Source: Adlercreutzia caecimuris B7 (lineage in GTDB: Bacteria > Actinomycetota > Coriobacteriia > Coriobacteriales > Eggerthellaceae). Taken from it: 64,000 bases of DNA. The position numbers and the translations under genes were made by a program. The stretch spans positions 2,345,561 through 2,409,560 of the forward strand of contig NZ_KE159646.1 of the NCBI RefSeq assembly GCF_000403355.2. Reading direction: 5' to 3'. The notes under the pieces are model-generated. The model ran no database searches. It had not been told where the DNA came from and saw nothing but the letters and a program-made list of their open reading frames with translations. Below are positions 11,388 through 19,114 of this stretch, piece after piece (the stretch's first letter is position 1; each line of letters starts with the position of its first letter).

Positions 11388-11420
11388 TATTCCGTTAATG
11401 TTGAATTAACTCAAAGCTTA
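11384..11420. promoter_or_regulatory. 11-bp phased TTAA repeat array before the molybdoenzyme operon
   Basis: TTAA occurs at 11384, 11395 and 11406, followed by CTTA at 11417, an exact 11-bp period over four turns. The last part, TTAACTCAAAGCTTA, is nearly identical to 8826-8840. A possible -10 (TATCGC or CTATTA) lies within 20 bases downstream. The phasing is typical of OmpR/PhoB-type binding sites, and the nearest such regulator is the gene that ends here. Confidence 0.7.
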
Positions 11421-11572
11421 TCTGGGGCGTATCGCTATTAACGGGCGATTTCCTCAGAATGGGATTATCGAAAAGTCCGAAGAGGAGAGGCTTTTCATCA
11501 GGCGAGTGGCGGCGCCATTCCCTCCCTGGCGCCGGCTCTTGCCGCGATAAGAGGGAGAGAGAGGAGAACTTT

Positions 11573-14074
11573 ATGACCGAGTTCGAAAACCCCCGCAGTT
11601 TTTCGCGTCGGAGCTTTGTGACCGGCGCCGCTGCCCTGACGGGGGCTGGGTTGCTTGCCGCCTGCTCGCCTCAGTCACAGCCCGAGCAGGGCGCTGAAGG
11701 CGAAGAGGGTCTGGCCGGCACCGGGGGCAACGAGGAGATTTACGCAGGTGCTTGCGATGGCAACTGCGCCGGCGGCTGCTACCTGAACATCCACGTGCGC
11801 GATGGCAAGATCGTTCGTACCTCTGCGCGAGAGTTGCCTGATCCGGCTTATACCCGCATCTGCTCAAAGGGTCTCTCCCAGGTGGGACGTGTGTATAGCA
11901 GCAACCGTCTTTTGTACCCCATGAAGCGCGTCGGCGAGCGTGGCTCCAACGATTTCGAGCGTATCAGCTGGGACGAGGCGCTGGACTTCATTGCCACGAA
12001 GTGGAAGGAAATCACCGACCAGTACGGCCCCGGCGCTATGGCTATTTTCAACAACTCGGGCCACTATTCCCTTTGTAGCGGGTCGTGCGGAACGTCGATT
12101 TCCGTTACCGGGCGTTTTAAGAATGTGGTGGGCGCGTCGGAGATCAGTTCGAGCTTGGACATCGGCTGCTCTCACGGCTTCTCCCATCTGACGGGAGGCA
12201 TCCCCACCTACAACGAGATTACCGACCGCAAGAACGCCAACGTCAGCATTTTGTGGGGCAACAATCCGGCCATTTCGAATCCGCATACGGCCCACTTCCA
12301 TAAGGAGGCCCAGGAAGATGGCAATCGCCTGATCGTTATCGACCCAATTTACAACGCCAATGCTGCCATGGCTGATTGGTGGGTTCCGGTGAAGGCCGGC
12401 ACCGACGGCGCTCTGGCTGCGGGTATTCTCAATATTTACTTTACACGTGGTCTGTTAGACGAGGGATTCTTGAAATCGACTACGAACTGCCCCTACCTCA
12501 TCAAGGAAGACGGCATGTTCGTGCGTATGAGCGATCTGGGTGTTGAGCCGACAGTGGAGCCCGATCCGCTCACGGGTGAGGATGTGCCCGTCGATCCCAT
12601 CGTGGTGTGGGATGCAGCTCAGAATGCTCCCGTGGCCATTACCGAAGCGACCGATCCTCTGCTGGAGAGCGTGCCCGAGGTGAACGGCATGAAGGTGCAG
12701 ACGGTGCTCGAAAACGCCAAGGCAGCCGTCGCCGAATACACGCCGGAGCGCGCAGCTGAGATCAGTGGCCTAAAGGTTGAGGATGTGGAAGAGCTCGCCC
12801 GCATCTACGTGGAGGATGGCCCGGTGTCCACCGAGTTCTTCCTGGGCGTGAACCATTATCTGAATGCGCCGTACACCTCTTGGCTCATCGGCCTTGTCGC
12901 CATGCTCACGGGCAATACCGGTAAGTCTGGTGCCAGCTTCGGCAACAATCAGATTTACATCCCCCAGTATACTCATACCAACTTCGCCGTTACCATGCCC
13001 ACCGACAAGGCGGGCAACCCCTGCCAAGGCGGTGACCCCCATACCTATGCCACGGCATTCTTGGAGGAGCTCATTGACACGGGCAAGTACGGCCAGGAAG
13101 ACTGCGTGCTCAAAGGCGTGTGGTTTACTTTCAACAACGCAGCTGCCACTATGGCCGATTCTGAGTACACGAAGCGCTGGGTGAGCAAACTCGACTTGGT
13201 TATTTGCTCTGATGTGATGATGACCGACACCTGCCGTCTGGCCGACATCATCCTGCCGGCCTCCTATTGGTTCGAACACACCGACGTGGGCTCCTACCTA
13301 TTCGCCACCCATCCCTATATCACGTGGAACGAGAAGGCCATTGATCCTCTGGGCGAGTCGAAATCCGATTTCGATATCTTCAAGGCCGTTGCCGAGAGAA
13401 TGGGCTACGGCGAGTTCTTCGACCTCACCGAGGAGGAGTACTGTGCCGAGGCGCTCGACAGCGAGGGCTATAAGGCTCTGGGAATTTCGTTGGAGGCTTT
13501 GAAAGAGAAGGGTGCCTTGCGCGTGTTTCCCGAAGATGTGCATATCTCCGACACATCGGTCTGGGGTACCGAGAACGGTCGACTGTGCCTGTACCAAGAG
13601 AATGTTCTGTACCAGTTCGGCGACTTGGGTCAGCCGGTCGACCGCAAAAAGGAGTGCGGTCTGTATTGGGAAGAGGGCAAGTATTGTGGCGAGCACAGCG
13701 AGGCTCGCATGGGTGAGTATCCCTTCCACTTGCTGTCTCAGAAGATGCGTACCCACACCCACACCCAGTGGTCCGAAAACGAATACACGCGCGAGATTGA
13801 GCCAGAACCGCTGGCAATGCTCAACCCCGACGATGCAGCTGAGCTCGGTATTCAGGACGGCGATACCATCAGGTTGCGCAACTATCAGGGCACGGTGGTT
13901 GTGAAGGCGGCTATCAATGCCGGTGTGCCTCCCAAGACTGTCGCTATGCCGCGTAGTTGGCAGGCTGCCGACTTCATTGAGGGCACGTACCAGAGCCTGA
14001 TTTCCAAGGACTTCAACGACACCAGCAACAACCAGGCTTACAACGACGTTGCCTGCGCTGTTGAGAAGATGTAG
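11573..14074 (+). CDS. DMSO-reductase-family molybdopterin oxidoreductase, catalytic subunit
   Basis: 833 residues. Tat signal (SRRSFVTGAAALTGAG) with lipobox-like LLAAC (Cys31). A [4Fe-4S] motif follows: Cys61, Cys65, Cys69, Cys97. Then the Mopterin core and a C-terminal MGD-binding domain (about 740-830). GAGGAGAA precedes ATG 11573; the longer frame from 11459 lacks a ribosome site and would put the Tat signal internally. With the Fe-S subunit, chaperone and membrane anchor it forms an exported terminal reductase. The substrate (DMSO, TMAO or another oxide) and the molybdenum ligand cannot be fixed by eye. Codon use is slightly more AT-tolerant than in neighbours. Confidence 0.92.
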   Translation: MTEFENPRSFSRRSFVTGAAALTGAGLLAACSPQSQPEQGAEGEEGLAGTGGNEEIYAGACDGNCAGGCYLNIHVRDGKIVRTSARELPDPAYTRICSKGLSQVGRVYSSNRLLYPMKRVGERGSNDFERISWDEALDFIATKWKEITDQYGPGAMAIFNNSGHYSLCSGSCGTSISVTGRFKNVVGASEISSSLDIGCSHGFSHLTGGIPTYNEITDRKNANVSILWGNNPAISNPHTAHFHKEAQEDGNRLIVIDPIYNANAAMADWWVPVKAGTDGALAAGILNIYFTRGLLDEGFLKSTTNCPYLIKEDGMFVRMSDLGVEPTVEPDPLTGEDVPVDPIVVWDAAQNAPVAITEATDPLLESVPEVNGMKVQTVLENAKAAVAEYTPERAAEISGLKVEDVEELARIYVEDGPVSTEFFLGVNHYLNAPYTSWLIGLVAMLTGNTGKSGASFGNNQIYIPQYTHTNFAVTMPTDKAGNPCQGGDPHTYATAFLEELIDTGKYGQEDCVLKGVWFTFNNAAATMADSEYTKRWVSKLDLVICSDVMMTDTCRLADIILPASYWFEHTDVGSYLFATHPYITWNEKAIDPLGESKSDFDIFKAVAERMGYGEFFDLTEEEYCAEALDSEGYKALGISLEALKEKGALRVFPEDVHISDTSVWGTENGRLCLYQENVLYQFGDLGQPVDRKKECGLYWEEGKYCGEHSEARMGEYPFHLLSQKMRTHTHTQWSENEYTREIEPEPLAMLNPDDAAELGIQDGDTIRLRNYQGTVVVKAAINAGVPPKTVAMPRSWQAADFIEGTYQSLISKDFNDTSNNQAYNDVACAVEKM

Positions 14075-14086
14075 GGGGCTTAAAAC

Positions 14087-14710
14087 ATGACACGTTACGG
14101 AATGGCCATCGACCAGAGTCGCTGCATCGGCTGCCACGCTTGCGCCATGGCTTGCAAGATCGCGAACAACATGCCGGCCGACGTGGTGTACAACCGCGTG
14201 ATCACTGTGGGCAGCGATTACATAGACTGCGCGAGCGGCACCTACGAGAACCCCAGCTTGGAGTACCTGCCCATGCAGTGCCAGCACTGCGAGGAGCCTG
14301 CCTGCCTGCAGGTGTGTCCTACCGGCGCCACCCAGAAGGATCCGGACACCGGCATTGTGACCGTGGATGAGGAGCTATGCATCGGTTGCGAGTCGTGCAT
14401 CAAGGCGTGTCCTTACGAGGGCGTGCGCACGCTCCTGCCGAGCGAGCCCACCTACTATTTGGATATGGAAGTGGGAGAGGCCGATGCGCCGAAGCATGCA
14501 GGCGGCACGGTAGAGAAGTGCACGTTCTGCGCGAACCTCGTGGCTCGCGGCGAGACTCCAGCCTGCATGGTGCTGTGCCCGGGTCGTGCTCGCTGGTGGG
14601 GAGATTTGGATGACCCCGAATCCGAGGTATCCAAGGCAATCGCGGGACGCGAGTACACGCTTCTGAACGAAGAGGCGGGTACAAAACCCAACGTGTACTA
14701 CCTGCACTAA
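14087..14710 (+). CDS. DmsB-like four-cluster ferredoxin subunit
   Basis: 207 residues with four cysteine groups for [4Fe-4S] clusters: Cys13/16/19/23 (CIGCHACAMACK), CQHCEEPACLQVCP, CIGCESCIKACP and a split group CTFCANLV... CMVLCP. This is the electron-transfer subunit of DMSO-reductase-type complexes, relaying electrons from the membrane subunit to the Mo subunit. No signal peptide is visible, consistent with export as a complex with the Tat-targeted catalytic subunit. It starts 12 bases after that gene. Confidence 0.93.
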   Translation: MTRYGMAIDQSRCIGCHACAMACKIANNMPADVVYNRVITVGSDYIDCASGTYENPSLEYLPMQCQHCEEPACLQVCPTGATQKDPDTGIVTVDEELCIGCESCIKACPYEGVRTLLPSEPTYYLDMEVGEADAPKHAGGTVEKCTFCANLVARGETPACMVLCPGRARWWGDLDDPESEVSKAIAGREYTLLNEEAGTKPNVYYLH

Positions 14711-14726
14711 TTGCCACGAATTGACC

Positions 14727-14752
14727 GCGGCGCCTTCTTCGGGGGGCGCCGC
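14727..14752 (+). promoter_or_regulatory. Intra-operon hairpin between the Fe-S subunit and chaperone genes
   Basis: GCGGCGCC and GGCGCCGC form a perfect 8-bp stem around TTCTTCGGGG, ending 16 bases before the chaperone start. No T run follows. It could cap the upstream mRNA or lower chaperone expression relative to the structural subunits. Confidence 0.5.
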
Positions 14753-14768
14753 CTGTATGGGAGGTGCT

Positions 14769-15470
14769 ATGGGCACGAAGGCTGAATCCGAACTGAAGCG
14801 GGCTGTGGGGGCCGCTGATATGCTCGAGCTGCTAGCCCGGGCCTTTTCCTACCCCGATACGGCGCTGGCACGGGCTCTATGCGACGGTAGCTTTGTGAGC
14901 GATGCGCGTTCGTGTGCCGAGGATATGGACATCGTCGAGACAACGGCCGAGGCTATCGGGAAACTCTCCTGCGTTCAGGGCGCTGATGCGGTTGAGTTGC
15001 AGGAGACGATGCGACGCGGCTTCTCCATCCTCTATCTTGCTCCGGGGGATCATGTCCCAGTCTATCCCTACGAGGGTCCGTTTCGCTTTGTCGCCGATCA
15101 ACGTCCGGGCTCTCCGCTGTTGTTCCGAAATCGCTCGGCCGAAGACATCATGCGCTTGATGAAGGAGGAGGGGCTTGAGCCAGACCCCAATCGTCATGAG
15201 CCAGCTGACAGTATATGGTTTGAACTGGCGTTCTTCTCGCACCTATACGCTCTTTTAGCTCAGGCGTTAGACCGGGATGATGAGTCTGCCATTGAAGCGC
15301 GGCGGGATGCTCTGGGCCGCTATGTCGAGGAGCATGGTCGCCCTTGGATGGAGGCTTTCATGAACCAAACATGCGAAAAAGCACCGAAGTGCTCGTTTGC
15401 GGGCGTATACGGAGATTTGGCATCGCTGGGCGCGGCGGTGCTTCCTGCCGCTTTTACGGTGGGTCGATAA
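14769..15470 (+). CDS. TorD/DmsD-family molybdoenzyme maturation chaperone
   Basis: 233 residues, predicted all-helical, with a TorD-family pattern (LELLARAFSYPD near the N terminus; VPVYPYEG in the middle; ELAFFSHLYALLAQAL later). These chaperones bind the Tat signal of the catalytic subunit and hold export until cofactor insertion. ATG 14769 is preceded by GGGAGGTG; the TTG at 14721 would place the start inside the hairpin region and is rejected. Position in the operon agrees with the role. Confidence 0.87.
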   Translation: MGTKAESELKRAVGAADMLELLARAFSYPDTALARALCDGSFVSDARSCAEDMDIVETTAEAIGKLSCVQGADAVELQETMRRGFSILYLAPGDHVPVYPYEGPFRFVADQRPGSPLLFRNRSAEDIMRLMKEEGLEPDPNRHEPADSIWFELAFFSHLYALLAQALDRDDESAIEARRDALGRYVEEHGRPWMEAFMNQTCEKAPKCSFAGVYGDLASLGAAVLPAAFTVGR

Positions 15471-15484
15471 CCGAGAGGATATCC

Positions 15485-16225
15485 ATGGACTTTCTCATCG
15501 TATTGACTGCAGCAGCGGTAGCGTCGGTCTTGCTGCGCCGTCCGCTGCATAAGGCGCCGGTGGCGTTCTATGCACTGGCCGTGGTTTTGGACGTGGCCTA
15601 TGTCGTCGGCATCGAGGGGCTTTTGCCGCGGGTTGCCATGGGGCCGCTCACGCTGCTCATGGGCAAGTGCATGCTATCGCTCGCGCTGTTCGTGGTGGTT
15701 ATGTACATCGGCGTGTTCGCCAAGGGCTCGAAGGCGCATCAATGGTTGAAGCCGGTGCGTGCCGAACTGTCCATCGTCGCGTGCATTTTGGCCTGCGGGC
15801 ACATGGCGGTGTACCTGGCGTCCTACGCGCCGCGTCTCGGCTCGGCCATGGGTGCCAATGTCGTGAGCGCGCTGGTCGTGGCGGTGGCGCTGCTGGTGCT
15901 TCTGCTGGTCTTGGGCGTGACGTCGTTCGGCTTCGTGAAGCGCCACATGCGCACCGAGAGCTGGAAGCGCTTGCAGCGGTGGGCCTACGCGTTCTTCGGA
16001 TTGGTGTATGTGCACCTCATGCTCATGCTGGCACCGGCGGCGAGCCGCGGTGGCGAGGCGGCGGTGGCAAGCGTGGCGGTATACACCGCGGTGTTCGGTG
16101 CCTACGCTGTGCTGCGCGTGCGACGAGCGTGGTGCGACCAGCAGGCGGACACCGATGCTGCGGCGACGGCCGCGGCCGCGGCAGAACTTTCCGCTTCGGA
16201 CGAAGGGCGTCTCGCCAGTGCCTAA
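15485..16225 (+). CDS. Polytopic membrane protein, probable b-type cytochrome anchor (ferric-reductase/YedZ-like)
   Basis: 246 residues with about six hydrophobic segments. Histidines inside helices (ILACGHMAVYLAS and GLVYVHLMLML) are candidate haem-b ligands, as in the ferric-reductase transmembrane/MsrQ family. There is a charged Ala-rich cytoplasmic tail. It begins 14 bases after the chaperone gene behind GAGGATATCC. As last gene of the operon it could pass quinol electrons to the Fe-S subunit in place of a DmsC-type anchor; this role is inferred from position. Confidence 0.72.
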   Translation: MDFLIVLTAAAVASVLLRRPLHKAPVAFYALAVVLDVAYVVGIEGLLPRVAMGPLTLLMGKCMLSLALFVVVMYIGVFAKGSKAHQWLKPVRAELSIVACILACGHMAVYLASYAPRLGSAMGANVVSALVVAVALLVLLLVLGVTSFGFVKRHMRTESWKRLQRWAYAFFGLVYVHLMLMLAPAASRGGEAAVASVAVYTAVFGAYAVLRVRRAWCDQQADTDAAATAAAAAELSASDEGRLASA

Positions 16226-16251
16226 GCCGCCCACTTCTGGTCAGCTGCTTG

Positions 16252-16384
16252 GTGCCATAATGTTGTTTACATGCGGGAGATGGCAAATAGGGAGACCTTC
16301 GTCAAGCTGCGGGTTGCCGAGATTCATAGCAGAGGGGGCCTCCCTCCTATGTCGCGCATCGTCGGCGTAAACAACCTATTGGCA
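16252..16384. repeat. Imperfect 19-bp inverted repeat pair
   Basis: GTGCCATAATGTTGTTTAC (16252-16270) and GTAAACAACCTATTGGCAC (16366-16384) match at 16 of 19 positions when one is reverse-complemented. They enclose about 95 bases containing most of the small reading frame at 16271. They could be remnants of element ends or a dyad regulatory site. Confidence 0.4.
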
Positions 16385-16396
16385 CGCAACATCTAG
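16271..16396 (+). CDS. Small ORF (41 aa) coupled to a broken ATPase gene
   Basis: ATG 16271 (or 16280) opens a frame encoding a basic peptide with LRVAEIHSRGGLPPMSRI and VNNLLARNI, ending at TAG 16394-16396. That stop overlaps the GTG of the next frame (TAGTG), a coupling pattern typical of true operons. I do not recognise the peptide. It may be the surviving end of an upstream partner of the ATPase whose remnant follows. Confidence 0.35.
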   Translation: MREMANRETFVKLRVAEIHSRGGLPPMSRIVGVNNLLARNI

Positions 16397-16515
16397 TGAA
16401 TCCCTTCAAGCCGACTGTCGGCGCGGAGCCGCCCGTTCTGGCGGGGCGCGACAAGGTGCTGGAGGATTTCGCCGACGGCCTGTCGGAAGGCCCCGGTGCT
16501 CGAGTCCGGGTGTAA
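16396..16515 (+). pseudogene. Remnant of an AAA ATPase gene (N-terminal 39 codons)
   Basis: The frame reads VNPFKPTVGAEPPVLAGRD followed by KVLEDFADGLSEGPGARV and an early TAA. The pattern N-P-F-x-P-T-x-G-x-x-P-P-x-L-A-G-R-D is the usual start of a family of actinobacterial ATP-binding proteins of about 400 residues. Everything after residue 39, including Walker A, is missing, so this is a truncated copy. Confidence 0.6.
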
Positions 16516-16894
16516 TGGCGCGAAATGACGGTTTTGGTGCAGAGCGTCGTATTGGATGCTCCTGCAAGGGGGTCGTTACCCTGAGAATATGCGATATTCG
16601 ATACATTTTCAGGGAAAGAGACCTCGTGGATCCGCCCTGTTGCACCAAAAACGACGTTTCGCACCACTTTTCCGCCGCTTTTCCTGCGGGAGGCGTTCTC
16701 GATCGCGTCTCGTACGTATGGGAGACGCGCTCGTACCGTCGCGCCGCCTTTGCCAACCGCAACGACAGCCTACGACTGGTCATCATAAAGGTAGAGGCTG
16801 CCGATATTCCCGCCGAGCTCAGTTGCGAGCCAGTGGAGCGATAAAGGGGCCGTGCCCAAAACGCAGAGCGTCGCACCGAGGCCTCGCTCGTTTG
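16516..16894. other. Intergenic stretch with a possible gene-tail fragment
   Basis: No complete gene is recognised. On the plus strand a frame ending at 16844 reads VSYVWETRSYRRAAFANRND and SLRLVIIKVEAADIPAELSC, which looks protein-like and could be the 3' end of a lost gene. The stretch between the ATPase remnant and the DUF3990 pair appears to be decaying accessory DNA. Confidence 0.35.
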
Positions 16895-17350
16895 TCAGTC
16901 CCACTCTCCCGTGAGGTAGGCGTGCAAAATGGCACCGGGGGATTCGTAGAAGAAGCTGCCGTTGTAGTCGTCTATGAGGGGACTTAGGGGGGAGTGATAG
17001 GCGCGGAAGAGTGCCTCGACGTCCGATACCGCCTGATTCTCGGCGATGCCCATCACGAGGCGCTTGTACACCTTCCCGATATCCCAATGGCTGGGGACGG
17101 CGTACTTCGCCGCCGAGACGTTGTCGAAGGTGCCGTCGGCAAGTCCGGCTTCCTCTAGAAATGAGTCGGAGACGGCATCGATGTTGTCGCTGTGGTACAC
17201 ATCGGCGAGTTCGATGATTCTTGCGATGCGATCTCTACCGAGAGCGTCCACGACGTCGCTGCGCCGGTTTTTCGTTTTGCGCCCGATGTAGTCTATAAGA
17301 CTGCACGTGTAGAACAGGTTGTTGGCGCGGGTGCTTTCGCGGCCGACCAC
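16895..17350 (-). CDS. Uncharacterised partner protein of the DUF3990 module
   Basis: 151 residues, no signal or membrane segment. Notable segments: ESTRANNLFYTCSLIDYIGR, KTKNRRSDVVDALG, IIELADVYHSDNID and PSHWDIGKVYKRLV. I recall similar uncharacterised proteins next to DUF3990 genes, but no function is known to me. GTG 17350 starts 1 base after the DUF3990 stop and has GAGGAGG 6 bases upstream, within the previous gene's last codons, so translation is coupled. The longer frame from 17536 is only an antisense-like extension through DUF3990. It could be an antitoxin, immunity or co-effector protein. Confidence 0.75.
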   Translation of the reverse strand: MVGRESTRANNLFYTCSLIDYIGRKTKNRRSDVVDALGRDRIARIIELADVYHSDNIDAVSDSFLEEAGLADGTFDNVSAAKYAVPSHWDIGKVYKRLVMGIAENQAVSDVEALFRAYHSPLSPLIDDYNGSFFYESPGAILHAYLTGEWD

Positions 17351-17351
17351 G

Positions 17352-17810
17352 TTAGACCTCCTCGCAATGGACGAAGTTGAGGCACTTGAGCGCTCTGTCT
17401 GAGCAGAGGCATATCTGATGGGTGGGGTATTTGAATTTCGCGAGGGCCCAGAATTGCTCCCGAGTGATGGCTCCGTCCATGTAGTCGGAGACGAAGTTGT
17501 AGATCTGGTCGTTGGCCATAGCGCCGATGACAACATCGTGGTTGTGGGGCTCCCCGTGACGGCAGGCGATGATGAAGTCGAGCCACTCTTCGGTCATATC
17601 GGGAAACTCGAGGATATCCAAGCCATCAAGGAGACGAACCGTATAGGTGTTCACGCGCGGGGTGTCGAACCGGCGCGCCCAGCGTTCGGCCTGCTCGCGC
17701 AGTATCGTGCAGTAAAAGCCCGGGCCAAAATCCTTGGTGTAGCGGCCAATGCGAATCTCGGGCCGCTCGACCTGGCTACCGCTGCCATGAAAGACTGTCA
17801 TCAGGGCCAT
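17352..17810 (-). CDS. DUF3990 protein (putative ADP-ribosyltransferase-like fold)
   Basis: 152 residues. The start TVFHGSGSQVERPEI, then RYTKDFGPGFYCTILREQAE, is the DUF3990 hallmark; the family is grouped, as I recall, with ADP-ribosyltransferase folds, where the H-G and Y/F-G-x-G-F-Y elements resemble NAD-binding strands. I chose ATG 17810 because AAGGGAG lies 5 bases upstream; ATG 17825 and 17801 are alternatives. It forms a two-gene unit with the gene at 16895. The small DUF3791 protein that often accompanies this family is not seen upstream. A deleted relative lies at 8680. Toxin or effector function is inferred only. Confidence 0.8.
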   Translation of the reverse strand: MALMTVFHGSGSQVERPEIRIGRYTKDFGPGFYCTILREQAERWARRFDTPRVNTYTVRLLDGLDILEFPDMTEEWLDFIIACRHGEPHNHDVVIGAMANDQIYNFVSDYMDGAITREQFWALAKFKYPTHQICLCSDRALKCLNFVHCEEV

Positions 17811-17825
17811 GCCACTCCCTTCCAT

Positions 17826-18118
17826 TGCCTGGCGACGATTATAGCGGGTTTCCCCTTTCCCGCCGGGTTCATTCTTGTGGCGTGCTCCAAAGGCGTCGTC
17901 GATTCGAGCCGCCGCACCCCCCTTTTTTCACGGCAAGTGCCCGGGCGCTTTTTGTCTCGTCCAGATGAAGTGGGGCTCTCTACTATAGTTGCTATTTTTT
18001 CGGGAGCGGTCTCTTTGCGGTTCGGGGACGGTTGCGCGACGGAGCATTTCGGGACAACCTGGAGACAGTTTGACGGTTTTGCGGCAGTAAGCTCTCCTCC
18101 TCAAAGAAGGAGGGCGCC
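17826..18118. other. Intergenic region, no gene seen
   Basis: About 290 bases separate the divergent DUF3990 and Rpn genes and should hold both promoters. I see no convincing open frame. AGGAGG-like sequence at 18104-18114 serves the Rpn gene. Confidence 0.5.
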
Positions 18119-18958
18119 ATGCTTCAACGCAAGCTCAGGTTTTCAAATCGGTGGATGTTCAACAAAGTGATGATGGAGGAGCCGATCTGCAAGCACGTGA
18201 TCCAGGCAATATTGGAGGTTGAGGTTGAGCGTATCGACTACCTGAACTCCGAGCAGACGATCGAGCCCGATCCGGGGAGCCGCGGTGTGAGGATGGATGT
18301 ATACGTGCGAGAGCAGGACGGCGGCCGCGTTTACGATCTCGAGATGCAGGCGTGCGCCGAGCCGCTCTTAGGTAAGCGATTCCGCTACTATCAGGCAGCC
18401 CTGGATGCAAAGGAGCTGCCAAAAGGGGTCGACTATGATCAGCTTCCCGAGAGCTTCATCGTCTTTCTGTGCGATATGGATCCTTTCGGCTACAACCTTC
18501 CCATCTATCATATGGAGCGCAGCTGCATGGAGGTTCCCGAGCTGTCGCTCGCCGATCAATCTCACTGGCTCGTTCTCAATGCGCGGGGATGGGAAGCGCT
18601 CGATGATGGTGATTTGCTCGATCTGCTAAGATACGTGCAAACAGGCAAGGCCGTGGGCCCTCTTTCTCAAGAGATCGACCAGGTGGTTGCCCGGGCCAAC
18701 AAGGACAGGAAGTGGGTGGACAGGGTGTTCTCCATTAGCACTATCGAGGAAAACGACGCCCGCCGCCGGCGCATCGAGCTGCGCCAAGCCCGCGCGGAAG
18801 GTATCGAGCAGGGTGTCGAACAGGGTATCGAGCAGGGGGAGCAGCGTTTCGCCGCGCTTGCCTCTACGTTGATCGGGCTTGGGCGCATCGACGACCTTCA
18901 GCGGGCGACGAACGACTACGGGGCTCGGGAAGAGCTCTTCCAGGAGTTCTCCCTGTAG
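18119..18958 (+). CDS. Rpn/PD-(D/E)XK nuclease-family transposase-like protein
   Basis: 279 residues. The N-terminal two thirds match the Rpn/PD-(D/E)XK family: FSNRWMFNKVM, an acidic strand VRMDVYVREQDGGRVYDLEMQ supplying the D...E-x-Q/K nuclease motif, and RFRYYQAALDAKELPKGVDY. The C terminus has a repetitive GIEQGVEQGIEQGEQ segment, also common in the family. Members are linked to RecA-independent recombination and some to phage defence. It stands alone behind AAGGAGGG, in the accessory stretch between the DUF3990 pair and the symporter. Confidence 0.85.
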   Translation: MLQRKLRFSNRWMFNKVMMEEPICKHVIQAILEVEVERIDYLNSEQTIEPDPGSRGVRMDVYVREQDGGRVYDLEMQACAEPLLGKRFRYYQAALDAKELPKGVDYDQLPESFIVFLCDMDPFGYNLPIYHMERSCMEVPELSLADQSHWLVLNARGWEALDDGDLLDLLRYVQTGKAVGPLSQEIDQVVARANKDRKWVDRVFSISTIEENDARRRRIELRQARAEGIEQGVEQGIEQGEQRFAALASTLIGLGRIDDLQRATNDYGAREELFQEFSL

Positions 18959-19114
18959 GTTCGCTCTGCACATCAACGCGGACGGCTCCCGCGCCACCAT
19001 GTGCTCGGGCACCGCCCACGAGGCCGCTGAGCGCCTGGAGGCGCCGGGGGCCGGCGCCGTGGTCGGCTGGCCGCTGTTTGCGCGCTGCTTGCCAAGGCGC
19101 CGGGGGCTTGGGCC
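18959..19114. other. Gap between Rpn gene and symporter
   Basis: A plus-strand frame through 18960-19070 reads FALHINADGSRATMCSGTAH and EAAERLEAPG, which looks protein-like but has no start or recognisable family. It may be a gene fragment. No clear terminator for the minus-strand symporter was found. Confidence 0.3.

Noticed and set aside
17418-18170. A plus-strand frame antisense to DUF3990 running into the Rpn gene
   Set aside because: The minus strand has recognisable families and ribosome sites; the plus frame has neither.
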